Source: Mycobacterium kiyosense (GTDB taxonomy: Bacteria; Actinomycetota; Actinomycetes; Mycobacteriales; Mycobacteriaceae). Taken from it: DNA of 64,000 nucleotides. The translations under genes and the position numbers were made by a program. The notes under the pieces are model-generated. The model saw nothing but the letters and a program-made list of their open reading frames with translations, was not told where the DNA came from and searched no databases. Shown one piece after another: positions 9,464 to 17,550 of this stretch (positions are counted from its first letter, which is position 1; every line of letters starts with the position of its first letter). The stretch spans positions 434,001 to 498,000 of the forward strand of contig AP025179.1 of assembly GCA_021654635.1 (NCBI GenBank). Reading direction: 5' to 3'.

Positions 9464-11568
9464 GCGAATCGGCAGATCCCGACCTGCGGGCCGGCGAGGT
9501 CGAAGCGCAGCTGACCGACGACGAACGCTTCGCGATGCTGGTCGGGGTGATGGGGGCCGGCGACATGTGGCCGCTGCACGACGAGCGCATCCCCCCCGGC
9601 GTCCCGATGAGCGCCGGCTACGTGCCCGGGGTCGAGCGGCTCGGGGTGCCGGCGCTGCGGATGAGCGACGCCGGATTGGGCGTGACCAACCCCGGCTTCC
9701 GCCCGGGCGACACCGCTACGGCGCTGCCGGCCGGACTGGCCCTGGCGTCCAGTTTCAACCCGGCGCTGGCCCGCGCTGCGGGGTCGGTGATCGGCGCCGA
9801 GGCGCGCAGCCGCGGATTCAACGTCCAGCTGGCCGGTTCGATGAACCTGGCCCGGGACCCGCGCTGCGGCCGTAACTTCGAATACCTTTCCGAGGACCCG
9901 CTTTTGAGTGGTGTGCTGGCCGCCGAGCAGGTCCTCGGTATCCAGCAGCACGGCGTCATCTCGACGGTCAAGCACTTCTCGCTGAACTGCAACGAGACCA
10001 ACCGGCACTGGCTGGACGCGGTGATCGACCCCGACGCACACCGCGAATCGGATCTGCTGGCTTTCCAGATTGCGATCGAGCGGGGCCGGCCCGGCGCGGT
10101 GATGGCCGCCTACAACAAAGTCAACGGTGCCTACTGCGCGGCCAGCAGTGTGCTGCTCGACGAGGTGCTGAAAACCGCCTGGGGGTATCGCGGCTGGGTG
10201 ATGTCGGACTGGGGTGGCACGCCGAGTTGGGAGTGCGCGCTGGCCGGCCTCGACCAGGAGTGCGGCGCCCAGATCGACGCCTTGCTCTGGCAGGCCGAGA
10301 CATTCGGCGCCCCGCTGCGCGCCGCGTACGCCGACGGCCGGCTGAGCAGAGACCGGCTGGCGGACATGGTGCGGCGGATCCTGCGCTCGATGTTCGCCGT
10401 CGGGATCGACCGGTGGGTCGACGTACCTGAGCCAAATACCAACATGCACAGCGACATTGCCGCCGATATCGCCAGGCAGGGCATCGTGTTGCTGCAGAAC
10501 CAGGGTGTGCTGCCGCTGCGAGCGGACGCCCGGATCGCCGTCATCGGCGGGTATGCGCATCGTGGTGTGCCGGCCGGGTACGGGTCCAGCACCGTGCTGC
10601 CGCCGGGTGGCTATGCCGAGGTGATCCCGATCGGTGGGGCGGGGCTGGAGGCCGGGATGCGGAACCTGTACCTGACGCCGTCGAGCCCGCTCGACGCATT
10701 GCGCAAAGTGCTGCCACAGGCGCAGATCGAATTCGACCCCGGCATCAGCCCGGCCGAGGCGGTACCGGTGGCGCGCCGGGCCGACATCGCGATCGTGTTC
10801 GCGGTGCGCGCCGAAGGGGAGGGCTTCGACGGCGCCGACCTGTCGCTGCCGTGGGGGCAGGACGCGCTGATCGCCGCGGTGGCCGGCGCCAACCCGAACA
10901 CGGTAGTGGTGCTACAGACGGGCAACCCGGTCGCGATGCCCTGGCGGGAAGCGGTAAGCGCCGTCGTCCAAGCGTGGTATCCGGGGCAGCAGGGCGGTCA
11001 GGCCATCGCGGAAGTACTTGCCGGGCAAGTGAATCCGTCGGGTCGGCTGCCGATCACCTTTCCGGCCGACCTGGACCAGACGCCGCGGCCGCGTTTGCCC
11101 GATGCCCCGCCCGGTGCGCCGACGACGATCGACTATTCCGAGGGCGCCGACGTCGGCTACCGCTGGTTCGCGCGTACCGGGCAGGCTCCGCTGTTCGCGT
11201 TCGGCCATGGCCTGTCCTACACAAGTTTCGAGTATCGCGAGCTGGACGTCGCCGGCGGCGACACGGTGACCGCCGCGGTCACCGTGGTCAACACCGGGCG
11301 GTGCGCCGGAGCCGACGTGCCGCAGCTGTACCTGACCGGCACGCCGGAGGAAAAGTGTCTGCGGCTGCTGGGATTCGCCAGAGTGGAACTCGAACCCGGT
11401 CAATCGCGCCGGGTGAGCATCGAATCCGATCCGCGATTGCTGGCCCGCTACCGCCAGGGAAGTTGGCGGATCGCGCCGGGCCGGCACGCGGTGGCCGTCG
11501 GCGCGTCGGCGGTGGACCTGAAACTCTCCGCCGAGGTCGAGTTGACCGGGCGTGCGTTCGGGCACTGA
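9460..11568 (+). CDS. bglS: Glycoside hydrolase family 3 beta-glucosidase
   Basis: The 702-residue protein starts at GTG 9460, overlapping the upstream stop as GTGA. The same frame is open further upstream, but that part is a shadow of the two preceding genes. GH3 features: the substrate-binding pair Lys171-His172 (STVKHFSLN), the catalytic nucleophile Asp250 in VMSDWGG, a second alpha/beta domain from about residue 335, and a C-terminal fibronectin-III-like domain. No signal peptide is visible, so it is probably intracellular and acts on imported beta-glucosides. It corresponds to M. tuberculosis bglS (Rv0186), 691 residues. The metallothionein gene follows convergently 35 bp downstream. Confidence 0.92.
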   Translation: MSESADPDLRAGEVEAQLTDDERFAMLVGVMGAGDMWPLHDERIPPGVPMSAGYVPGVERLGVPALRMSDAGLGVTNPGFRPGDTATALPAGLALASSFNPALARAAGSVIGAEARSRGFNVQLAGSMNLARDPRCGRNFEYLSEDPLLSGVLAAEQVLGIQQHGVISTVKHFSLNCNETNRHWLDAVIDPDAHRESDLLAFQIAIERGRPGAVMAAYNKVNGAYCAASSVLLDEVLKTAWGYRGWVMSDWGGTPSWECALAGLDQECGAQIDALLWQAETFGAPLRAAYADGRLSRDRLADMVRRILRSMFAVGIDRWVDVPEPNTNMHSDIAADIARQGIVLLQNQGVLPLRADARIAVIGGYAHRGVPAGYGSSTVLPPGGYAEVIPIGGAGLEAGMRNLYLTPSSPLDALRKVLPQAQIEFDPGISPAEAVPVARRADIAIVFAVRAEGEGFDGADLSLPWGQDALIAAVAGANPNTVVVLQTGNPVAMPWREAVSAVVQAWYPGQQGGQAIAEVLAGQVNPSGRLPITFPADLDQTPRPRLPDAPPGAPTTIDYSEGADVGYRWFARTGQAPLFAFGHGLSYTSFEYRELDVAGGDTVTAAVTVVNTGRCAGADVPQLYLTGTPEEKCLRLLGFARVELEPGQSRRVSIESDPRLLARYRQGSWRIAPGRHAVAVGASAVDLKLSAEVELTGRAFGH

Positions 11569-11603
11569 GGGGCACGGCCGAACGCACGCCCGGCAAGTTG
11601 GGA

Positions 11604-11750
11604 TTACTTGACGGGGACCAGCGCTTCGCCGCAGGTGCAGCGGTACGGCTCGGTGGCACCGGAGCAGTGGCAGGGGACCTCGACCCGGACGCGACAGCCG
11701 CAGCCCTCGTGGCCGCAGGTCAGCTCGGTTCCAGCTTCGTGAGTTGTCAT
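11604..11750 (-). CDS. mymT: Copper metallothionein MymT
   Basis: A 48-residue reading frame runs from ATG 11750 to TAA 11604, with AGGTG seven bases before the start. It has seven cysteines (12, 17, 19, 27, 29, 38, 40) arranged as GCGC, PCHC and CTCG. The number and spacing match M. tuberculosis MymT, a cytosolic protein that binds several Cu(I) ions and protects against copper. The protein ends LVPVK as in the known family. A perfect RicR-type palindrome lies 61 bp upstream of the start, so copper-dependent derepression by RicR is expected. Confidence 0.95.
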   Translation of the reverse strand: MTTHEAGTELTCGHEGCGCRVRVEVPCHCSGATEPYRCTCGEALVPVK

Positions 11751-11810
11751 TGCATTTCACCTCATCTTCGGGACACAAATCGGAGTGGTAACCTCCGCCT
11801 CCGCAGCATA

Positions 11811-11825
11811 TACCCCATAGGGGTA
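11811..11825. promoter_or_regulatory. RicR operator upstream of mymT
   Basis: TACCCCATAGGGGTA is an inverted repeat with six-base arms around a three-base centre. It fits the known RicR box TACCC-N5-GGGTA. It lies upstream of mymT and 127 bp from the start of the divergent O-methyltransferase, so it may influence both. The same architecture, with a different centre, precedes ricR at 14381-14395. Confidence 0.9.
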
Positions 11826-11952
11826 CCCGGTAAAGCAATCGAGGCGGATGAGCGGGGATCCGGCCGATCCGGCCCCAAGATGTCAGGCGGAATTTCGCCG
11901 TCGTCTTGCGTCGCTAAATTGTCAAGATCGGCGATTTGGTTAGCGTTGACTT

Positions 11953-12609
11953 ATGCCTGAAGAAGCGACCCCACAAGCCGTCGACGCGTTCCTGGACACC
12001 ACGCTGATCGGTCTGGACCCCGTGCTGGCCGCGGCGGTCGAGGCCAGTGACGCCGCCGGACTGCCGCACATCGCGGTGTCGGCGCAGCAGGGCAAATTTC
12101 TGTGTCTGCTGGCCTCGGCCATGGGAGCGCACCGCATTCTCGAACTCGGCACGCTGGGCGGGTACAGCACCATCTGGCTGGCGCGCGGCGCCGGGCCCGA
12201 GGGGCGCGTGGTGACGCTGGAATACGACTCACACCGCGCCGAGGTCGCCCGCGCCAACATCGAGCGGGCCGGGCTGGGTGACCGGGTACGGGTGGTGGCG
12301 GGCGCCGCGCTGGACACCTTGCCGACGATCACCGACGGCCCGTTCGATCTGGTGTTCATCGACGCTGACAAAGAAAACAACGCCACCTACCTGGAGTGGG
12401 CGATCAAGCTCGGGCGCCCCGGCACGGTGATCGTGGTGGACAACGTCATTCGGGGCGGGCACGTGCTGACCGAATCCGACGACGCCCGCGTCGCCGCGAC
12501 CCGCGGGACGCTGCAGGCGATGGGCGAGCATCCACGGTTGGACGCCGCGGCGCTGCAGACCGTCGGCAGCAAGGGCTGGGACGGGTTCGCGGTGGCGTTG
12601 GTGCGCTGA
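11953..12609 (+). CDS. SAM-dependent O-methyltransferase (Rv0187-like)
   Basis: This 218-residue protein is of the small cation-dependent catechol/caffeoyl-CoA O-methyltransferase type. SAM-binding motif I is ILELGTLGGYSTIWLA at residues 62-77. The acidic VTLEYD (88-92) binds the ribose. Metal ligands are expected at Asp137 (FIDADK) and Asp163-Asn164 (VVDNVIRGG). The substrate is unknown. It corresponds to Rv0187. In M. tuberculosis the small membrane protein Rv0188 separates this gene from ilvD; here only 6 bp separate its stop from the convergent ilvD stop. Confidence 0.9.
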   Translation: MPEEATPQAVDAFLDTTLIGLDPVLAAAVEASDAAGLPHIAVSAQQGKFLCLLASAMGAHRILELGTLGGYSTIWLARGAGPEGRVVTLEYDSHRAEVARANIERAGLGDRVRVVAGAALDTLPTITDGPFDLVFIDADKENNATYLEWAIKLGRPGTVIVVDNVIRGGHVLTESDDARVAATRGTLQAMGEHPRLDAAALQTVGSKGWDGFAVALVR

Positions 12610-12615
12610 GGAAGC

Positions 12616-14322
12616 TCAGCCGCAGACAGCGCCACCCGCCGCCGAGCCGACCAGCTTGACGTACTTGGCGAGCACACCGGTTTTGTAACGCGGCGGCGGC
12701 GGAGTGAAACCTGTTTGGCGTGCGGCGAATTCGTCGGGATCGGCCAGCACGTCCAGCGTCTGGTTGGCCACGTCGAGCCGGATCCGGTCGCCGTCGCGAA
12801 GGAATGCGACCGGCCCCGCGTCGACGGCCTCGGGGGCGATGTGCCCGACGCACAAACCGGTCGTCCCGCCGGAGAACCGCCCGTCGGTCAGCAACAGCAC
12901 GTCCTTGCCCAGCCCGGCGCCCTTGATCGCGCCGGTGATGGCGAGCATCTCGCGCATCCCTGGCCCGCCCTTGGGGCCTTCGTAACGGATCACCACCGCG
13001 TCACCCTTGGTGATGGTGCCGTCCTCGAGCGCGTCCAGCGCGGCCCGCTCGCCGTCGAAAACCCTTGCGGTGCCTTCGAACACATCGGAGTCGAAGCCGG
13101 CCGACTTGACCACCGCGCCCTCCGGTGCCAGCGATCCGTGCAGGATGGTGATGCCGCCGGTGGGGTGGATCGGATTGCTCAGCGCGCGCAGCACCTTGCC
13201 GTCCGGGTCGGGTGGGGCGATGTCGGCCAGATTCTCCGCGACCGTCCTGCCGGTCACCGTCAGGCAGTCGCCGTGCAGCAGGCCCGCGTCCAGCAGCGCC
13301 TTCATCATGACCGGCACCCCGCCGATGTGATCGACATGCGACATCACGTGCCGGCCGAACGGTTTGACGTCGGCCAGGTGCGGCACCTTCGACCCGATCC
13401 GGCTGAAGTCCGCCAGCGACAGCTCGACTTCGGCCTCATGCGCAATGGCCAGTAGGTGCAGCACCGCGTTGGTGGAGCCGCCGAACGCCATCACCACCGC
13501 GATCGCGTTCTCGAACGCCTCCTTGGTCATGACGTCGCGGGCGGTGATGCCGCGGCGCAGCAGTTCGACGACGGCCTGCCCGCTACGCCGGGCGAACCCG
13601 TCCCGACGTCGGTCGGTCGCCGGCGGCGCCGCGCTGCCCGGCAGCGACATACCCAGCGCCTCGGCCGCGCTGGCCATCGTGTTGGCGGTGTACATGCCGC
13701 CGCAGGCGCCCTCACCGGGGCAGATGGCGCGTTCGATGGCGTCGACGTCGGCGCGGCTCATCAAACCGCGCGCGCAGGCGCCGACCGCCTCGAAAGCGTC
13801 GATGATGGTGACCTCGCGCTCGCTGCCGTCGGACAGTTTGGCCACCCCCGGCAGGATCGAGCCCGCGTAGAGGAACACCGACGCCAGATCCAGCCGGGCG
13901 GCCGCCATCAGCATGCCGGGCAGCGACTTGTCGCAGCCGGCCAGCAGCACTGAACCGTCCAGGCGCTCGGCCTGCATCACCGTCTCGACGCTGTCGGCGA
14001 TCACCTCGCGCGAGACCAGCGAGAAGTGCATGCCCTCGTGACCCATCGAGATGCCGTCGGAGACCGAGATCGTGCCGAACTCCAGCGGGTAGCCGCCGGC
14101 CTGGAACACACCCTCCTTGACCGCCTGGGCCAGCCGGTCCAGCGACAGGTTGCACGGCGTGATCTCGTTCCACGACGACGCCACCCCGATCTGCGGCTTG
14201 GCGAAGTCTTCGTCGACCATGCCTACGGCGCGCAGCATGCCACGAGCGGCGGCCTTCTCCAGACCGTCGGTGACGTCGCGACTGCGGGGTTTGATGTCGG
14301 CTTGATCAGCGGTTGAGGGCAT
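12616..14322 (-). CDS. ilvD: Dihydroxy-acid dehydratase
   Basis: The protein has 568 residues, with start ATG 14322 (MPSTADQA). It dehydrates 2,3-dihydroxy-isovalerate and 2,3-dihydroxy-3-methylvalerate in valine/isoleucine and pantothenate synthesis. Candidate [2Fe-2S] ligands Cys57 (TPCNLS), Cys130 (AGCDKSLPG) and Cys207 ([12 protein letters not shown]) are all present, as is the Mg2+-site Lys132. It is divergent from ricR with 85 bp between starts, and the RicR box lies in that gap, so copper may also affect ilvD. Fe-S dehydratases are known copper targets, which gives that link some sense, but it is inference. Confidence 0.96.
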   Translation of the reverse strand: MPSTADQADIKPRSRDVTDGLEKAAARGMLRAVGMVDEDFAKPQIGVASSWNEITPCNLSLDRLAQAVKEGVFQAGGYPLEFGTISVSDGISMGHEGMHFSLVSREVIADSVETVMQAERLDGSVLLAGCDKSLPGMLMAAARLDLASVFLYAGSILPGVAKLSDGSEREVTIIDAFEAVGACARGLMSRADVDAIERAICPGEGACGGMYTANTMASAAEALGMSLPGSAAPPATDRRRDGFARRSGQAVVELLRRGITARDVMTKEAFENAIAVVMAFGGSTNAVLHLLAIAHEAEVELSLADFSRIGSKVPHLADVKPFGRHVMSHVDHIGGVPVMMKALLDAGLLHGDCLTVTGRTVAENLADIAPPDPDGKVLRALSNPIHPTGGITILHGSLAPEGAVVKSAGFDSDVFEGTARVFDGERAALDALEDGTITKGDAVVIRYEGPKGGPGMREMLAITGAIKGAGLGKDVLLLTDGRFSGGTTGLCVGHIAPEAVDAGPVAFLRDGDRIRLDVANQTLDVLADPDEFAARQTGFTPPPPRYKTGVLAKYVKLVGSAAGGAVCG

Positions 14323-14380
14323 TGTGCAAGTATGCGGTGCACCGTGATCGGTGCCAAAATCGTTTTCGTGCCGTAAGTGA

Positions 14381-14395
14381 TACCCCGACGGGGTA
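14381..14395. promoter_or_regulatory. RicR operator upstream of ricR
   Basis: TACCCCGACGGGGTA is a near-copy of the box before mymT, with identical six-base arms. It ends 12 bp before the ricR start and is directly followed by TAAAA, so bound RicR would cover the promoter or start. It is also 59 bp upstream of the ilvD start on the other strand. The arrangement implies RicR autorepression, as described in M. tuberculosis. Confidence 0.92.
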
Positions 14396-14407
14396 TAAAA
14401 TGGCCGG

Positions 14408-14698
14408 ATGACAGCGCCACATGGATACGCGCAGGAGAAGGACAACTACGCCAAGCGACTGCGGCGTATCGAAGGCCAGGTGCGTGGCATCGCGCGGATG
14501 ATCGACGAGGACAAGTACTGCATCGACGTCCTCACCCAGATCAGCGCCGTCAACAGCGCCCTGCGGTCGGTGGCGTTGAACCTGCTCGACGAGCACCTGA
14601 CCCACTGCGTCACCCGTGCCGTGGCCGAAGGCGGACCGGACGCCGACGGCAAGCTCGCCGAAGCCTCCGCGGCCATTGCGAGACTCGTTCGTTCCTGA
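14408..14698 (+). CDS. ricR: CsoR-family copper-responsive repressor RicR
   Basis: This is a 96-residue four-helix CsoR-family repressor. The Cu(I) site is formed by Cys38 (KYCIDVL), His63 and Cys67 (DEHLTHCV), spaced as in RicR/CsoR. The basic start of helix 1 ([15 protein letters not shown]) binds DNA. In M. tuberculosis RicR (Rv0190) represses mymT, its own gene and other unlinked copper genes until Cu(I) binds. Matching operators precede both mymT and ricR here. Confidence 0.95.
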   Translation: MTAPHGYAQEKDNYAKRLRRIEGQVRGIARMIDEDKYCIDVLTQISAVNSALRSVALNLLDEHLTHCVTRAVAEGGPDADGKLAEASAAIARLVRS

Positions 14699-14820
14699 TC
14701 TGTGCGGGCGTGTTGAACCGCAATGTCGGCTGATGCCGCTACCTGGTTGCGTACCGTGAGGGCAGCGAATTCGTGCCCTCGAGCTACCGCAGCACCAGGC
14801 CGATTGCGTGCCCCACACTT

Positions 14821-16083
14821 ATGACTGCCATGACTGCCGAACCCGGAACCGCCGCCGCACGAACGTGGACGCCACGGATCGCGGTGCAGCTGACGGTGCT
14901 GGCGGCGGCCGCTTTCATCTACGTCACCGCCGAGTTGCTCCCGGTCGGCGCGCTGTCGGCGATGGCCAAGAACCTGCACGTCACCGTGGTGTGGGTGGGG
15001 ACGTTGCTGTCGTGGTACGCGTTCGTCGCCGCCCTGACCACGGTTCCGCTGGTGCGCTGGACCGCGCACTGGCCGCGGCGGCGGGCATTGCTGCTGAGCC
15101 TGGTCTGCCTGACCGTCTCGCAACTCGTCTCGGCGCTGGCGCCCAATTTCGCGGTGCTGGCCGCCGGCCGGGTGCTGTGCGCGATCACCCACGGCCTGCT
15201 GTGGTCGGTGATCGCCCCGATCGCCACCCGCCTGGTGCCGGCCAGCCACGCCGGACGCGCCACCATGTCGATCTACATCGGGACGAGCCTGGCCCTGGTG
15301 ATCGGCAGCCCGCTCACCGCAGCCCTGAGCCTGATGTGGGGGTGGCGGCTGGCCGCCGTCTGCATCACCGTCGCGGCCGCCGTCGTCACCGTGGCGGTCC
15401 GGCTGGTGCTGCCCGAGATGATGCTGACCGACGACCAGCTGGAATACGTGGGCCCGCGGTCGACGCACCACCGCAATCGGGGGCTGATCATCGTCAGCCT
15501 GATCACCATGGTCGGCGTCACCGGGCATTTCGTGTCCTACACCTACATCGTGGAGGTCATCAAGCAGGTGGTCGGCGTGCGCGGACCCAACGTGGCGTGG
15601 GTGCTGGCCGCGTACGGCATCGCCGGGGTGCTGGCGGTGGGGATGGTGGCACGGCCGCTGGACCGCCGCCCCAAGGGCGCCATCATCTTCTGCATGGCGG
15701 GGCTGACGACGGCCTGTGCCCTGCTCAGCGTGCTGGCGTACGGGTGGCGCGGCTCGGCGCTGACGGTGCTGATGCTCGGGGTGGCGGCGATCGTGTTGTG
15801 GGGTGCGACGGCCACCGCGGTGTCGCCGATGCTGCAGGCCGCGGCCATGCGCGCCGGCGCCGACGACCCCGACGGCGCCTCCGGCCTGTACGTGACGGCC
15901 TTCCAGGTGGGCATCATGGCCGGTTCGCTGGCGGGCGGCCTGCTGTACGAGCGCAGCGTGGCGATGATGCTCACCGCGTCGGCGGGGTTGATGGGAATCG
16001 CGTTGCTGGCGATGACCGTGATTCGGCGGGTGATCGAACCCCCTGCCGAAGACTCCGCGGAGGCAACTTCACAGGACGGCTAA
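14821..16083 (+). CDS. Major facilitator superfamily exporter (Rv0191-like)
   Basis: Twelve hydrophobic segments are visible over about 420 residues. The loop between helices 2 and 3 carries RWTAHWPRRRALL, a loose form of the MFS motif A. The fold and length match the DHA1 drug-efflux group (AraJ/PbuE type). I chose ATG 14821; ATG 14830 is equally possible and GTG 14773 in the same frame would add 16 residues. None has a strong ribosome-binding site. It corresponds to Rv0191, reported as a drug efflux pump. It lies 122 bp after ricR, and no RicR box is seen before it. Confidence 0.85.
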   Translation: MTAMTAEPGTAAARTWTPRIAVQLTVLAAAAFIYVTAELLPVGALSAMAKNLHVTVVWVGTLLSWYAFVAALTTVPLVRWTAHWPRRRALLLSLVCLTVSQLVSALAPNFAVLAAGRVLCAITHGLLWSVIAPIATRLVPASHAGRATMSIYIGTSLALVIGSPLTAALSLMWGWRLAAVCITVAAAVVTVAVRLVLPEMMLTDDQLEYVGPRSTHHRNRGLIIVSLITMVGVTGHFVSYTYIVEVIKQVVGVRGPNVAWVLAAYGIAGVLAVGMVARPLDRRPKGAIIFCMAGLTTACALLSVLAYGWRGSALTVLMLGVAAIVLWGATATAVSPMLQAAAMRAGADDPDGASGLYVTAFQVGIMAGSLAGGLLYERSVAMMLTASAGLMGIALLAMTVIRRVIEPPAEDSAEATSQDG

Positions 16084-16202
16084 CGCCGCAGCTCAGCACC
16101 CTGAACCGGGACTCGGGACCGTCACGCCGGGCTCTTCGAATGGCTATTCGGCAATTTCGTTGTGCCACACTGGGCGGAGTCTGAAACCGGAGGGAAAGAA
16201 AT

Positions 16203-17234
16203 ATGTCGCGCTGGATGAGGGGCTTTTCGAGGAGAAGTCTCTTGGCCATATTGGTGGCCGCTCTCAACGCATGCGGGGTCGCCCTGCTGGTGTTCGGTGC
16301 CGGCCCGGCCGTCGCCGACCCGGATGACGCACCCGGCGACCCCGGCCCTGTCGTCGCTCCCGCCGATCCTCCCGCGCCCGAACCGTTCGCGCTGCCGCCG
16401 CTGCCCGACCCGTTCGCTCCGCCCCCCGGCGTGCCCGGTGTCCCGGGCCTTCCGGGGGCGCCGGTTGCGGCTCCGGTGGCCGACGGGCCCGCGCCGCCCG
16501 GACAGGACAACACCCCGTTCGTGGGTGAGCCGCCCTTCCGGCCGCCGACCTTCAACCCGGTGAACGGTGCGATGGTGGGCGTGGGTAAGCCGATCATCAT
16601 CAACTTCCAGGTGCCAATCGCCGACCAGGCGATGGCCGAGCGCGCCATCCACATTTCGTCGATCCCGCCGGTGCCGGGCAAGTTCTACTGGCTGACCCCG
16701 TCGCAGGTGCGCTGGCGCCCGCTGGCGTTCTGGCCGCCCAACACCGCGGTGAACATCGACGCGGCCGGCACCAAGTCGAGCTTCCGCACCGGAGACTCGC
16801 TGATCGCCACCGCCGACGACGCCACCCACCAGATGACGATCACCCGCAACGGGACCGTCGTGCAGACGTTCCCGATGTCGATGGGCATGGCCTCGGGCGG
16901 CCACCAGACCGCCAACGGCACCTACTACGTGCTCGAGAAGATGCCGACGGTGGTGATGGATTCCTCGACCTATGGGGTTCCGGTGAACTCGGCCAACGGC
17001 TACAAGGTGACCGTGTCGGACGCCGTCCGCTTCGACAACAGCGGCAATTTCGTGCACAGTGCGCCGTGGTCGGTGGGCGATCAGGGCAAGCGCGACGTCA
17101 GCCACGGCTGCATCAACCTGAGCCCTTCCAACGCCAAGTGGTTCTTCGACAACTTCGGCAGCGGTGACCCCATCATCGTGAAGAACTCCGTCGGTGTGCC
17201 CAAGAACGACGGGTCCAACGACTGGGAGCTGTAG
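16203..17234 (+). CDS. L,D-transpeptidase, YkuD family (Rv0192-like)
   Basis: The protein has 343 residues; ATG 16203 is preceded by GGAGGG. An N-terminal signal/anchor (residues about 10-38, ending at AVADP) is followed by a ~65-residue Pro/Ala-rich linker, an Ig-like domain (about 100-190) and the YkuD catalytic domain. The active site is His285, then SHGC with His301 and Cys303 followed by IN. These enzymes make 3-3 cross-links in peptidoglycan, or attach proteins, outside the membrane and are inhibited by carbapenems. It matches Rv0192 (LdtMt4). The following M. tuberculosis genes Rv0193c-Rv0197 are absent; zmp1 comes next, convergently. Confidence 0.92.
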   Translation: MSRWMRGFSRRSLLAILVAALNACGVALLVFGAGPAVADPDDAPGDPGPVVAPADPPAPEPFALPPLPDPFAPPPGVPGVPGLPGAPVAAPVADGPAPPGQDNTPFVGEPPFRPPTFNPVNGAMVGVGKPIIINFQVPIADQAMAERAIHISSIPPVPGKFYWLTPSQVRWRPLAFWPPNTAVNIDAAGTKSSFRTGDSLIATADDATHQMTITRNGTVVQTFPMSMGMASGGHQTANGTYYVLEKMPTVVMDSSTYGVPVNSANGYKVTVSDAVRFDNSGNFVHSAPWSVGDQGKRDVSHGCINLSPSNAKWFFDNFGSGDPIIVKNSVGVPKNDGSNDWEL

Positions 17235-17343
17235 CCGGCTCGGCCTGTTCGGGTTCATTGCGCGCGATTCGTCGTCGTCGAGGGCAGCCTCCCGCACGCT
17301 CGCCGGCCGAGGCGGCCGGGCTGGGGTCGGCTTCATGCCGTGC

Positions 17344-17500
17344 GGTGTGAAGCCTTGTGCTTGGGGTGTGAAGCGTGGGCTTTGGTTGTGAATCAACGGC
17401 TTTCAATGTGAGCGTAGGGCGGTATTCCGGACGGATTCCCGCCCTGGCTTCACGCCGAGCGCCCAGGTTTCACGCCCGACGCCCAGGTTTCACGCCCGAA
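17344..17500. repeat. Two inverted arrays of ~20-bp repeats between ldt and zmp1
   Basis: The 316-bp gap 17235-17550 between two convergent genes has no gene. It holds about four left-hand units built on GGTGTGAAGC (exact at 17344 and 17365, degenerate near 17384 and 17405) spaced 20-21 bp. Three right-hand units built on GCCCAGGTTTCACGCC follow at about 17441, 17461 and 17481, also with a 20-bp period. The right units are the reverse complement of the left type, allowing for substitutions, so the transcript from either gene could fold into a long imperfect stem. A role as bidirectional terminator or mRNA end is possible. I see nothing else in the gap. Confidence 0.6.
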
Positions 17501-17550
17501 ACGAGGGTCGGAGCGGGCCGCCGCCGAAGGTGCGGCGGCAGCAAGGACTC

